Shown: positions 54,883-64,000 of the stretch, piece by piece
Layout: each line of letters begins with the position of its first letter
How positions within the stretch are numbered: position 1 is the stretch's first letter
From: Deltaproteobacteria bacterium
GTDB taxonomy: Bacteria; Acidobacteriota; Thermoanaerobaculia; Multivoradales; JAHZIX01
Assembly: GCA_022601195.1 (NCBI GenBank)
Contig: JAHZIX010000008.1
Coordinates: 62,001 to 126,000, forward strand
Direction: 5' to 3'
DNA length: 64,000 nucleotides
Made by a program: the position numbers and the translations under genes
Notes under the pieces: generated by a model
What the model saw: only the letters and a program-made list of their open reading frames with translations
What the model was told of the DNA's origin: nothing
Databases searched by the model: none

Positions 54883-54904
54883 CTAAGTCTTATCGACTAA
54901 GTCT
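54883..54904 (-). promoter_or_regulatory. Direct-repeat candidate operator of the toxin-antitoxin pair
   Basis: Two copies of CTAAGTCT (54883-54890 and 54897-54904) separated by TATCGA, just upstream of the antitoxin start. Their place and AT-rich content fit a promoter/operator for self-repression. Confidence 0.5.
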
Positions 54905-55061
54905 AGCAAAGGCTCCCTCCTTTGTCCAGCGCGCCGGCAGCCGGAGGGCAGCCAGATTAGAGGCATCCATGCCTTCGAAAGTCACCCATGCAGCCAGTGC
55001 TATATTGATAGAAACCTGCGTATCGAAAGATTTGGCGTCCACCGATGAAGGACGAGGAACC

Positions 55062-57905
55062 ATGACCCACAGCCTTGGAAGCGTAATTTCCGAAAGGACG
55101 CCCATCACGGGCACATTTGAGTTCACGGTGGATTTCAGTGGCCGCTTCGTCATGCTCCACTTCGACGAGCTTGCTCTTTCTGCTACCGGGCGGCTGGAAG
55201 TCGAGTTGGGCTACGACCGAGATGTATTCACCGCGGATGCGGGCCCCGATGTATGGACGCGGCCCATCGACCCCCGGTTAGGTCCCATCCGGATCCGAGT
55301 CACTGGTGGTATCGCCGTGCTCCGAGAATACGCCAGAGCCAACCGGGTCCGCACCGGCACTCCCGGTACCCACGAAGGCAGCTTCACCAATCCCGATCCG
55401 TTCTTTCACTCCGACCCCTATGCCGAACCCGACTATGAGACCAGACTCCTATGCAACCCTGAGTTCGCCTGGGAGAACGCCGCCTGCGCTTCCCTCGGGG
55501 CGGTCCAGGAGAGAGTCGCAGCGTCCGTAGGCATCGCCTTCTATGTCGATGGCCTATCGGTCGGCAGCTGTACCGGCACCCTCATCGGCGACGGCCTATT
55601 CCTCACTTCCCGCCACTGCTTCACCGATCCCGCTGGCGCCGAAGTGAAGTCGGCTTCGGTTACCTTCGATTATCAAACGCTCTGTTCACCGGAAGGGGGC
55701 AAACCGCCCTCCCACTCGCCACAGTTTTTCAAAGTCGTAGCAGAAGCGCTGAGCGGAGCTCCAGCGACCGGCCGAAGCCCGGGTTCCTCCACAGACTGGG
55801 TCATTCTGAGACTTGATGCCGCTCCCGGTGCCCTACCTCCTGCCCTCCCCCTGCGGGATTCAATGCTCATGGGACCCGAGACGGTGTTCACCATGCACCA
55901 CCCCAACGGTGCCGCGAAGAAGACCCAAGCAGGAACTTGGGACGGCCTGGGTTCTATCGCTGGATTCGACTTCGCCGGCGGTAGCTCCGGCTCAGCCCTT
56001 TTCGATGCTGCCGGAAGGGTCCTACGAGGCCCCCTTTCCACTGGCTCTAGCTGCTCCACGACCTTCGCTCCTCTGGACCGCATCATCGACGCCCTCGAAA
56101 ACCCTCCGGCACCACCGACCCCTCTCGATGTGATGGTGGTCTTCGACCGCTCGGGCAGCATGGCTGCTTCCGCCCCTCCCATCGGTCAAACCAAGCTGGA
56201 AGAAGCCCAGGAAGCCGCTGTCTTGTTTTCTTCCCTGGTGCGCTCCGGGTCCGGCCATCGCCTCGGCCTAGTGTCCTTCAACTCCTCCGCTACTCTCGAT
56301 CAGGCTCTCGGCCTCATCGAAGACGTCCGCGAACCGTTGGTGGGAAGAACGCCGACCGAGCCCGGAAAGATTGGTGACCTTGTCAGTGGTGGTTCCACTG
56401 GCCTTGGTCGGGGAGTCGAGACTGCGTTGACCGCCTTGGGCAGTGACACCGGAAACCAACGGGTCATTCTGTTGCTGAGCGACGGCCTGCAAAACAGTGA
56501 GCCATTGATCCAAGATCGAGAGGGCGCCATCGGCGATACTCGCCTCTGCATCATTGGCTTCGGCTCCGATGGAGCCATCGACGGACCCCTTCTGAACCGC
56601 ATCGCTCGGGACCATGGAGGACAATTCACCCGCGCCGTCGACGGTCTCACCCTGAGAAAGTTCTTTGGGATCTGCTTCGGCGAGATCTTCGGTTCAGGAG
56701 CCTTGATGGATCCTCACCGAATCCTGCGCGAGTCCGAAGAGGTCTCTGAGCCGATTCCTTTCTCCGTCTGCGGTGAAGAGCAAGTTACCGTGATTCTGGG
56801 GTGGGACCGGAAGGAGACCCCTTTGCGAGCCCGTATTTCCACGCCCGGTTCTCACCCAGTCCCCACCGATACCCGGGTAGAAGGAGCTCGAGGATCGACC
56901 TGGGCCTTTCAGCGGCTCGACCTACCCTATGAGACGGAACGGGACGGCACCTGGCAAGTTGTCGTCGACCGGCTGCCAACCAGCAATGAGTTTCCCCGGC
57001 TCACCGACGTCGAGTATTTCGTTTGTGTGGTGACTGCCGGAGGTCCCTCCCTGGTCCACCTGGATCGGCCAGGGAGCATTTACACCGGCGATACCCTCCG
57101 CCCCCGAGTTGGCTTGCACTACCCCAATCGAACGGCGCCGAAGGCCACTGTGGAATTGACCATCGATACGCCCGACGCCGCCCTTGGAGCGGTGGTGGCC
57201 GAAAACGGTCTCGTCGAACCGGTCATCGACGAGGATCCCCTGAGCCCTTTCCAAGCCACCGTCCAACGCATCGCCTCCTCCCCCGGCGGTCTGCCCATAC
57301 CGCGCCGAAAAACGAGTGTCTCCCTTCATGATCATGGCGAGCACGATGACGGCGCCCTCGAACCGGATGGCATCTACGGCAACATTCTGGAAGAGATCAC
57401 CCGCTTCGAAGGCACCTATGAGTTTCACGCCAAAGCGACCTACGGCGAAGGCTGCGTGGCCACGCGAGAGGTCTTCTGGTCCGTTCACGTCGAGCCCAGC
57501 ATCGACTCCGGACAGTCCACCTTGGACCTGATCGATTCTGGAGTTGGCGAAGGAGGGCGGCGCAAGGGAGTCCTGGTCATCTTCCCTCGAGACCATCACG
57601 GCAATCCCCTTGGCCCCGGCCGCAGCGACCGCTTCACCGTTTCGCCTCTGCCAGGAGGCACTCTGGGGAGCCACCCCGAGGATCGCGGAGACGGCAGCTA
57701 CGGAGTCGATGTGGATTGGGACGCCACGGTCCTGCCGAGCCCTGGGATCATCGTCAGTCAACCGGACCGGGATCCTGTCGTCATCACCTCGGAAGCAGAT
57801 TCTGGCCCGGCGCTACCCAGCGCGGGATGCTCTGGATGGATGTTCTGGCTCCTGGCCTTCTTCCTCCTCTCCTCGCTGATTCTGCTCATCCTTTTGCTGA
57901 CCTAG
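55062..57905 (+). CDS. Trypsin-like protease with vWA domain and C-terminal membrane anchor
   Basis: 947 residues from ATG 55062, which has GGACGAGGA just upstream; the frame is open to 54969 but that stretch lacks a ribosome site. Three parts are visible. A trypsin-fold peptidase has His in FLTSRHCF, Asp in STDWVILRLD and Ser in GGSSGSALF. A von Willebrand A domain has the metal site DRSGSMAAS and LLLSDGLQN. A long beta-rich region follows, and a single membrane helix closes the protein (WLLAFFLLSSLILLILLLT). No signal peptide is seen at the chosen start, which is odd for such a protein. A role as a surface-tethered protease with a binding module is inferred. The substrate is unknown. Confidence 0.85.
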   Translation: MTHSLGSVISERTPITGTFEFTVDFSGRFVMLHFDELALSATGRLEVELGYDRDVFTADAGPDVWTRPIDPRLGPIRIRVTGGIAVLREYARANRVRTGTPGTHEGSFTNPDPFFHSDPYAEPDYETRLLCNPEFAWENAACASLGAVQERVAASVGIAFYVDGLSVGSCTGTLIGDGLFLTSRHCFTDPAGAEVKSASVTFDYQTLCSPEGGKPPSHSPQFFKVVAEALSGAPATGRSPGSSTDWVILRLDAAPGALPPALPLRDSMLMGPETVFTMHHPNGAAKKTQAGTWDGLGSIAGFDFAGGSSGSALFDAAGRVLRGPLSTGSSCSTTFAPLDRIIDALENPPAPPTPLDVMVVFDRSGSMAASAPPIGQTKLEEAQEAAVLFSSLVRSGSGHRLGLVSFNSSATLDQALGLIEDVREPLVGRTPTEPGKIGDLVSGGSTGLGRGVETALTALGSDTGNQRVILLLSDGLQNSEPLIQDREGAIGDTRLCIIGFGSDGAIDGPLLNRIARDHGGQFTRAVDGLTLRKFFGICFGEIFGSGALMDPHRILRESEEVSEPIPFSVCGEEQVTVILGWDRKETPLRARISTPGSHPVPTDTRVEGARGSTWAFQRLDLPYETERDGTWQVVVDRLPTSNEFPRLTDVEYFVCVVTAGGPSLVHLDRPGSIYTGDTLRPRVGLHYPNRTAPKATVELTIDTPDAALGAVVAENGLVEPVIDEDPLSPFQATVQRIASSPGGLPIPRRKTSVSLHDHGEHDDGALEPDGIYGNILEEITRFEGTYEFHAKATYGEGCVATREVFWSVHVEPSIDSGQSTLDLIDSGVGEGGRRKGVLVIFPRDHHGNPLGPGRSDRFTVSPLPGGTLGSHPEDRGDGSYGVDVDWDATVLPSPGIIVSQPDRDPVVITSEADSGPALPSAGCSGWMFWLLAFFLLSSLILLILLLT

Positions 57906-57991
57906 GACCAGGAGGCTGGCGAAAAGATCCGCCTTCAGCAGCTGCCAACGAAGCGTCCTTAGGGTAGTAGGAGTTAGGATGGACCAACGAT

Positions 57992-58519
57992 ATGAGAATT
58001 CCTCAGATGCTCCTACCACTGATCCTCGCAACTTCCTCTCTGTCCGCGGTGGATGAAGTCCATCCCAACGAGGTGCCAGGGACCGTCGTCGAAGTCCGCC
58101 GAGCCGACTCGGAGCTCGAAGTGATTCGGATTCCAGAGGACTTCGTCCACTGGGAGTCCCTGACCAAATTCAGCACCACTAAGCTCGGCGACTCAAAATC
58201 GATCTATGAGATTACTGGGCAGGTCGTCTCGAACAACTCAGGCATTCCAGAGGAACGAATCCCCATCTACTTCGGGTCCGATCTACATCCTCCAAGGCTG
58301 GTGGATTTAACCCATGAGGATGGACGATTCAGCTTCCAGGTTTCGATCCAAGAAGAATCTCAATCCCAGGGCGTCCAGGCAGGCTCTCTGGACAAGGGCG
58401 AGATCTACCTGGTGGACCGAGGTCTCCGAGAGGAAGGCCTGCCCAAGGCAATGGCTCGCACCTATTCGGTAGGGGATATCCTGGCCTACCAGAAGGCTCG
58501 CGGAAAACCGAAGAGGTAA
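57992..58519 (+). CDS. Small exported protein of unknown function
   Basis: 175 residues with a short signal peptide (MRIPQMLLPLILATSSLSA). The mature part has alternating beta-like stretches (SIYEITGQVVSNNSG, GRFSFQVSIQEES) and a basic tail ending ARGKPKR. The middle may be a carboxypeptidase-regulatory-like (Ig) beta sandwich, but I do not recognise the family. It lies 86 bases after the trypsin-vWA gene on the same strand and could be cotranscribed. Confidence 0.7.
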   Translation: MRIPQMLLPLILATSSLSAVDEVHPNEVPGTVVEVRRADSELEVIRIPEDFVHWESLTKFSTTKLGDSKSIYEITGQVVSNNSGIPEERIPIYFGSDLHPPRLVDLTHEDGRFSFQVSIQEESQSQGVQAGSLDKGEIYLVDRGLREEGLPKAMARTYSVGDILAYQKARGKPKR

Positions 58520-58739
58520 AACCTTGCCTCGATACGGCACGAAACTCGATTTCCGACCACGCCCTAAGCCTGCCGGCGCTATTTCCAAAACGCCTTAGCT
58601 CATCGCCTAAATCTGCCAGCGAAAGGGCTGCTCCAAGCGAAGCGATGGCAAGAAAACCAACCGCTTGAGAGGGCCAACGGGATTCGAGCAAGAATGCTAG
58701 CGGGCTCGCTATCCGGCCCGGACCCCGTCGACGCCAGGC

Positions 58740-61667
58740 TCAGCGGCAGGTCCGATTACTGCCGCCGCCCTTGCACTTATTGGAACAACATTCGCTGTCC
58801 GTGGTGCAAGACTGGCCGGTGGCGCAACAGGCTCCACCGGACCCACAGCCGACGATGCCACAACCCGGATCGCTGAGACAATCGAGGTCATCGCAATCGA
58901 TGTCACCATCGCAATCGTTGTCTACGCCGTCACTGCACAGCTCTGCGCCGGTGGCACAGTCGAGAGAACATGTTCCACAGCCTTCCCCCGATTCGCAGCC
59001 ACCGAGACCGCAACAGAAGCTGCCTGGTAGAATCGGAACATCAGTGCAGCTAACACCGCCTGTCGAGCACCGAGAATCGCTGCAGGGCACGGGGTTCGTA
59101 CCATCGCCATCACCGCAGCAGTAGCGGTTGTTGGGATTGCCACTCTGTCGGCCGTTGCAGTCCTGACTACAACTAACGCAATCCTCGCCGTCGCCAGCCT
59201 CGCAAACGCCATTGCCGCAGACGGAGCCAGGCGTGGAACCGGAAACACAGTCTCCAGGACAGCCGAGGCAATCCTCCCCAAGCTCGCAAAAACCATCGTT
59301 GTCGCATACCGGGCAGCCGAGGCAACCGCTGAGGTCAAAGCCCTCGCAGGAGGAGTTGCAAGCTAGGGTCCCGCCTCCGGTACAAGCGAAATCTCCACAG
59401 GTCTGGCCGCCCAGGTCCCCGCCGTCACAGATCTCGGTGCACTCCACGACTCCGTTGCCGCAGGTCGACTCGCAGGGCGGACTCTCCACCACATCCCCGG
59501 AGACCACCAGAGCAAAGTCCTGAGGCCCTTGGGGCACGGTGAAAGATCGAACCGAAACCGTATAGGTTCCGGCTGGTGGAGCCGCTAGGAGCACCTGCTC
59601 CAAGTTGTTGAGACGATCTGCGGAACCACCGGTGTTGGAAACCCCTCCTGAAAAGACGTTGCCCAAGTAGGTTCCACCGGGGCCCTGAACCTCCAGGTCC
59701 AAGTCATTGACCAGATGAATACCGGCTGCAGGAGTGGAAGGAAAGTCCGTCCAGGTCAGGGTCGCCTTGAAGGGCTCCCCACTGCCGACCGTGAACGTGA
59801 AGCTCTGCACTTCCCCACTGGAACCACCGGCGAAACCTGCGGCTTCGTCGTGGACCCAAAGATGCCGAGTGTCACCAGGAAAGAAGAGGGCGTCGTCCAA
59901 AAGCACCCGGCCCCAGCCCTGACAAGCGTCTGGCACGGCGGATACACCGGTCATATCCGTTGCGGAGTTCACCAGGGCCCCTTTGACGAGAGCCGCTGAG
60001 GGAGTGAAGGCGTCCGCGGGATCTGCGGAACCGCCGGGGTACCACCCATCGACAAAGTACTGGCGCACCAGAGCTCCCAGGCCCGCTACCGCTGGCGAAG
60101 CCATGCTGGTGCCACTGAGGGAGCGGGTACCGCAGTTGTCGCTGGTCGCACTGATGTCGTTGTCGGCGGAAACGATGCTCACACCGGGAGCGGTGACATC
60201 GGGCTTGATGCGGCCGTCATCGGTCGGGCCGCAGCTGGAGAACGAGGCCATGGAGTCGGCACCGGTGCCTCGCTGCGTGGCACCTACGGAGACGAGGTTC
60301 TTGGCCGTCGTCGGGCTACCGACGGAGGCGCTGGTCCCATCGTTACCAGCAGCGAAGAGGACGAGAAAGTCCTTGTGATTCCACATGAACTCGTCGACGT
60401 CCTCACTACCTGTGGTGTAGGTGTTGTGGGGATTGAAGTTCTCCCGATCCCCCCAAGAGTTGGTGTGGAGACGGGCTCCCTGATCATAGGCCTGTTGGAA
60501 GATCGGCACCAGATCCACCACCGGGCAGCCCAAGGCCGGGAGATCCGCACAGTTGTCGGAAGCGAAACCACCATCTTGAATCACCAATTTGGCCCCGGGA
60601 GCCATGCCGTCCCCGGGGTCATGACCGGGAGAGGAGGCGAAGTCATCCCCTGCTGCCGTTCCGGCAACGTGGGTGCCGTGATCTTGGGTATCCCATTCAT
60701 TGTTGGCAATGCCTCCGCTGCATTCGGTGCCCCACAGGAAGTCCACCGCCAAAACCTTTCGGTGGGCGGGGTCTACCACAGTGCCGCCGTCACAGAGGTT
60801 CATCGCCGGCAAGCCACTGGCCGGGTCACGGAAATAGCACATATCTGGATCGATACCCGTATCGAGGATTCCAATCACCTGACCATCACCAAAAAGCCCC
60901 TGATCAAAGACTCGGGTCGCCTGCCCACCACTGGTACCGGTCTGGCCCACCCAGATGGTGGTGTCGTTGAGTAGAACTTTACGAGCCTCCCGGTCGATCC
61001 AATAGACTTCCGGCATCCGAGCCAAGGCCTCCCGCGAAGCCACCAACTCGGTCGAGCTGAGGAGCAATCGTAGGCGACTGAATTTCCCTTCTCTCCTCTC
61101 CCCCACCACCGAGATATCCAACTGTTCTATGGCCTGGCGAACCCGGTCGAGATCGACCTCCGGGTAGATCTGCAGCATCACGGGACCCTTGGCCTCGGAA
61201 CTGAGGGCTCGAGGACTCCCGGTGTTCCCGCTGGCAGCTTTCACCGATTTCGACATCTTGAAGTACGGGTGATAGGGCTCCATCCAAACCACTCCCGCAG
61301 CATTCAGCCGCTGAGTGGAACTCGATAAAGAAGCATTCTGCAATTTTGGCAAGCGAACCAGGAAGGAATGGTCCGGAAGGTAGGTGTAGATTTTTTCTGT
61401 GCTCCCTTCCAGAGCGCTCAATTGCTCAGCCGTAACCGGGCCTGGGAATCTCACCAGAACGACCTCACGAGCCCTACCCTGAGCCTGAAGACGCTCCGGA
61501 ATCACCGGCAAGGGCCCTTCCGTCTCGAGCACCACGGACTGCAGGCGTACCTGCGCGGTCCGACCCTCCGCTGCGAAAACTGGGGCAGAGATATCCCCTG
61601 CCAAAACGGCCACCATTACGCAAGCGAGCACACACTTCGATCCCAGCCGGGTCGAACGACAAAACAT
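58740..61667 (-). CDS. Secreted subtilisin-like serine protease with Cys-rich C-terminal repeats
   Basis: A 975-residue extracellular S8 peptidase. It has a signal peptide (ACVMVAVLAGDISAPVFAA) and a prodomain-like segment to about residue 230. The catalytic Asp is in GILDTGIDPD, His in DHGTHVAGTAA and Ser in SGTSMASPAVAGL. A PPC-like jelly roll (FTLTVGSG-like FTFTVGSGEPFKATLTW) follows. The last 230 residues are Cys-rich: CGNGVVECTEICDGGD repeats of the myxobacterial type, a DGVDNDCDGD motif, and a knottin-like end. The start ATG has GAAGGAGA just upstream. It is convergent with the small exported gene. Function as a scavenging or predatory protease is inference. Confidence 0.92.
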   Translation of the reverse strand: MFCRSTRLGSKCVLACVMVAVLAGDISAPVFAAEGRTAQVRLQSVVLETEGPLPVIPERLQAQGRAREVVLVRFPGPVTAEQLSALEGSTEKIYTYLPDHSFLVRLPKLQNASLSSSTQRLNAAGVVWMEPYHPYFKMSKSVKAASGNTGSPRALSSEAKGPVMLQIYPEVDLDRVRQAIEQLDISVVGERREGKFSRLRLLLSSTELVASREALARMPEVYWIDREARKVLLNDTTIWVGQTGTSGGQATRVFDQGLFGDGQVIGILDTGIDPDMCYFRDPASGLPAMNLCDGGTVVDPAHRKVLAVDFLWGTECSGGIANNEWDTQDHGTHVAGTAAGDDFASSPGHDPGDGMAPGAKLVIQDGGFASDNCADLPALGCPVVDLVPIFQQAYDQGARLHTNSWGDRENFNPHNTYTTGSEDVDEFMWNHKDFLVLFAAGNDGTSASVGSPTTAKNLVSVGATQRGTGADSMASFSSCGPTDDGRIKPDVTAPGVSIVSADNDISATSDNCGTRSLSGTSMASPAVAGLGALVRQYFVDGWYPGGSADPADAFTPSAALVKGALVNSATDMTGVSAVPDACQGWGRVLLDDALFFPGDTRHLWVHDEAAGFAGGSSGEVQSFTFTVGSGEPFKATLTWTDFPSTPAAGIHLVNDLDLEVQGPGGTYLGNVFSGGVSNTGGSADRLNNLEQVLLAAPPAGTYTVSVRSFTVPQGPQDFALVVSGDVVESPPCESTCGNGVVECTEICDGGDLGGQTCGDFACTGGGTLACNSSCEGFDLSGCLGCPVCDNDGFCELGEDCLGCPGDCVSGSTPGSVCGNGVCEAGDGEDCVSCSQDCNGRQSGNPNNRYCCGDGDGTNPVPCSDSRCSTGGVSCTDVPILPGSFCCGLGGCESGEGCGTCSLDCATGAELCSDGVDNDCDGDIDCDDLDCLSDPGCGIVGCGSGGACCATGQSCTTDSECCSNKCKGGGSNRTCR

Positions 61668-61804
61668 ACAGCTCTCCTTCCTCTCGGAACCAGGCAGATT
61701 ACGCTCCCGCGATGATGCCGCGAGACCAACGAAACTTTCGGATTCAGTTTGAATATCAGTTTAGTGCTAGTGAGGCGCCCAGGGGGCCGCAAGCGCTAAT
61801 TCGA

Positions 61805-62212
61805 TCAAGAAAAAGACAAAGAATCTGAAATATATCTAATGAATTCTCGATTCGAGGCTTGATAGCTGTTGCTGAGTTGGTTTCGAACAGGCCCTAGCCC
61901 TTGCAGCATCGTCGGGATCAGCTCGCTCACCGTGGGGTAGATGCGGACGGCTCGCTGGAACAGCGTTTGGGGCGCGTCAGCGTACATGATTTCCAATATG
62001 CTGTGAACGACCTCGTCGTCACCGATTCCCAACAGGGAAGCACCGAGAAATCGCTCCGCCTCACCGTCCCCTAGCACGTTGATGGATCCCTGGGTCTCCT
62101 CACCTCTCCTTGGCTCGGCCGACCCGCTTCAGGCTCATGCGGGCCACGAGCACTTCCCGGCCCGAGTTTCGGGCCTGCTGTTCGGTCATTCGGACCCGGC
62201 CCAAAGGGATCG
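61805..62212 (-). pseudogene. Remnant of a flavin disulfide oxidoreductase (3' part, frameshifted)
   Basis: Closely resembles the 3' half of the gene at 63426-64000. Read on the minus strand it gives LGRVRMTEQQARNSGR and SLKRVGRAKER, then a TGA and a one-base shift, then the dimerisation segment GASLLGIGDDEVVHSILEIM and PTVSELIPTMLQGL. The normal stop is also lost, so the last frame runs on for about 20 unrelated residues. The 5' half is missing. It joins the kinase-TPR remnant at about 62212. Confidence 0.85.
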
Positions 62213-63340
62213 AGGATGTCTAGACGTCCCGTGGGAAAGGAGAGCCTGGTAGCTGGCGGCTTCCTCCGGTCGGTCCAGAGCTTGATAGAGCTTAACCAGT
62301 TGACCCAAGATTCGACCCTTTTCGTGCTGGTGCGTCGGCTCTTGAGTCACGATAACCCGGAGGATTCCGAGTAGCAGAGTCTCCGCTTCAACATAGTGGC
62401 CGAGATCGAGAAGGCGAGCACCAAGACCGATCTGCGCATTGGCAGTCGAGAAATGAGCCGGGCCAAATTTGCGTCGGCGGATGTCCACCGCCTGACGAAA
62501 CGCTGGCTCGGCACCACGGGCGTCGCCGACGCATTCGTCGAGAAGCTGCGAGACCGAGCAGGATAGAGCTCGCGTTCGGGTGATTCTCACCCATCGACAC
62601 CCGGGCCCTCTCGAAGGCTTCTCGGAAGTAGGCCTCCGCTTCGGCGAACTCTTGATGGAACGTCGCCAGGGCTCCAAGGTTGTTCAGAGTACTGACGACG
62701 CTCGGGTGATTCTCGTCCCTGCGCCGAGCGCGCTGGATAGCCAGCGCCTCGAGGAGCAGTGGCTCGAGCTCGCGGTAGTCTCCTCGACCGATCTGCGATG
62801 TGGCCAGGTTAGACAGAGCCTCTGGGGTCGCCAGATGATCATTTCCGTACCAGTTCCGGGAGCGTGTGAGGACTTGACGGTACAGATCTTTCGACTTCCC
62901 TGGGAGTCATTTCCGAGAGCCGATGTGGTACCCGGCCAGAGAGGAGCTCGTAGAGCAAGACTCCAAGGGAATAGGTATCGCTTGCCGTCGTGATGGCCTT
63001 ACCCTGGAGCTGCTCCGGGCTGGCATAGTCAGGGGTCAGGACTCGATGCCCAGGCCAGGTCCATCTTCTTGGAAGTCAGCTCGGCGTTCAGAAGCTTGGC
63101 GATGCCAAAGTCGAGGAGCTAGGGCTCGCCCCCCTTCGTCACCAGCACCTTACTGGGCTTGAGATCGCGATGGACAACGAGGTTCTAGTGAGCATAGTAG
63201 GCAGCTGCACACAGACGGCGGAGTAGATCCAGTCGTTCCTCGAGGGTTTGTCCATATCGATTGCAGTACTCAGTGATCGACTCGCCCTCGATCAAACTCA
63301 TTATGGCAGCCGAGTGGAGCGCAGGGATGGGGATGAGGCA
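62213..63340 (-). pseudogene. Broken Ser/Thr protein kinase with TPR repeats
   Basis: Pieces of a bacterial Pkn-type kinase in several frames. On the minus strand: EGESITEYCNRYGQTLEERL, then an in-frame TAG after YYAH, then NLVVHRDLKPSKVLVT, a frameshift before the DFG position, then TPDYASPEQLQGKAITTASD and YSLGVLLYELLSG. TPR-like helices follow at 62220-62680 (for example FRQAVDIRRRKFGPAHFSTA). The N-lobe with the ATP-binding Lys is absent, so the gene is truncated as well as interrupted. Architecture of this kind (kinase then TPR array) is common in Acidobacteriota and Planctomycetota. Confidence 0.85.
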
Positions 63341-63425
63341 GATCCCTTAGTAATGTGTGAAGAGCCCAAGAGTTTGGACAAATTTGGCGATGTCGACCTA
63401 GCGGTTCCGGTCCGCTAGCGTCTTG

Positions 63426-64000
63426 CTACCTAAGAGGTCGCAGCTCTTGCAGCATGGTCGGGATCAATTCGCTCACCGTAGGGTGGATGTGAACCGCCCT
63501 CTGGATTACGGCATAGGGTGCGTCGGCGTACATGATGTCCAAAATGCCGTGAACGACCTCGTCCCCTCCGATTCCCAACAAAGAAGCCCCGAGGATCCGC
63601 TCCGTCTCCCCATCGACGAGCACCTTCATGAAGCCCTGGGTCTCTCCCCGTTCCTTGGCCCGACCTACCCGCTTCATGCTCATGCGGCCCATCAGCACCT
63701 TTCTGCCAGAGTTTCGAGCTTGCTGTTCGGTCATTCCGACTCGGCCCAAGGGCGGGTCGATGAAAAGGCCGTAGCAGGCGATACGGTCCTGAACGGTGCG
63801 GTTCTCGCCGTCCAAAAGGTTCCCTGCAACGATCTCGTAGTCGTTGTAGGCGGTGTGGGTAAACCCTCCGCGGCGATTCACCTCCCCGAGAGCCCATACA
63901 TGAGAAAGGTTGGTGCGCAGCTGATCATCGACCGGAATATAGCCCCGCTTGTCGACCTCGATTCCGGCCTTTTCGAGACCGAGATCGTGAGTATTGGGAA
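63426..64000 (-). CDS. FAD-dependent pyridine nucleotide-disulfide oxidoreductase (MerA/Lpd-like), 5' end outside window
   Basis: The C-terminal 190 residues of a flavin oxidoreductase. Visible motifs: PNTHDLGLEKAGIEVD, the FAD-binding end VWALGEVNRRGGFTHTAYND, and the dimerisation domain with GMTEQQARNSGRKVL, GASLLGIGGDEVVHGILDIM and the His-X-His in VHIHPTVSELIPTML that completes the partner's active site. The redox Cys pair would lie beyond the right edge. MerA-like or RclA-like members are possible; the substrate cannot be told. A decayed copy lies at 61805-62212. Confidence 0.88.
   Translation of the reverse strand, partial: PNTHDLGLEKAGIEVDKRGYIPVDDQLRTNLSHVWALGEVNRRGGFTHTAYNDYEIVAGNLLDGENRTVQDRIACYGLFIDPPLGRVGMTEQQARNSGRKVLMGRMSMKRVGRAKERGETQGFMKVLVDGETERILGASLLGIGGDEVVHGILDIMYADAPYAVIQRAVHIHPTVSELIPTMLQELRPLR

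Noticed and set aside
56922..57761. 279-codon minus-strand frame inside the trypsin-vWA gene
   Set aside because: Shadow of a GC-rich gene; no domain and no ribosome site.
62213..63340. Functional Ser/Thr kinase gene
   Set aside because: An in-frame TAG, at least one frameshift and the missing N-lobe rule out an intact kinase as sequenced.

Overview
This window is about 64 kb of bacterial DNA with GC-rich codon use. Nearly three quarters of it is one protein-coding frame. The accessory genes on the right suggest a soil or marine Gram-negative lineage: a subtilisin with a Cys-rich tail, a trypsin-vWA membrane protein and a TPR-bearing Ser/Thr kinase remnant. Acidobacteriota (Thermoanaerobaculia-like) or Myxococcota would fit. 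This placement is inference, because there is no marker gene here.

Positions 1-46581 (minus strand) are one uninterrupted reading frame of at least 15,527 codons, still open at the left edge. It encodes a trans-AT polyketide synthase / non-ribosomal peptide synthetase hybrid. Domain order from the N-terminus is: KS(Cys to His)-ACP; KS-[Ser-less carrier-like segment]-DH-KR-ACP-DUF-SH; KS-DH-KR-ACP; KS-[Ser-less carrier-like segment]-DH-KR-ACP-ACP-DUF-SH; then six C-A-PCP modules and a seventh C-A that is cut by the window edge. No acyltransferase lies in the chain. The two 'DUF-SH' pairs (a DUF2156/LPG-synthase-like fold, then a tryptophanase/tyrosine phenol-lyase-like PLP domain) resemble the sulfur-installing didomain of leinamycin-type synthases. 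The predicted product is a thiol-bearing polyketide-peptide. No TE, epimerase, methyltransferase or PPTase is visible.

A 466-bp divergent intergenic region separates this gene from a plus-strand gene at 47048-49306. That gene encodes a stand-alone malonyl acyltransferase fused to a PfaD-type flavin enoyl reductase. This protein should load all the AT-less PKS modules and may reduce intermediates in trans. A hairpin plus T-tract terminator follows it.

Positions 49519-54023 (plus) are a tightly coupled five-gene operon: a periplasmic binding lipoprotein, an ABC ATPase, two permeases of the PhnCDE / 'putative selenate' type, and a SenB-like (TIGR04348) glycosyltransferase. Together they suggest selenium uptake and selenosugar synthesis.

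Positions 54200-54867 (minus) are a VapB/VapC-type toxin-antitoxin pair with a direct-repeat candidate operator. Next come a trypsin-vWA membrane-anchored protein (55062-57905, plus), a small exported protein (57992-58519, plus) and a secreted subtilisin (58740-61667, minus).

The right end (61805-63340) is decayed. It holds a frameshifted copy of the 3' part of a flavin disulfide oxidoreductase joined to a broken Ser/Thr kinase-TPR gene. The intact 3' part of a second, related reductase runs off the right edge (63426-64000, minus).
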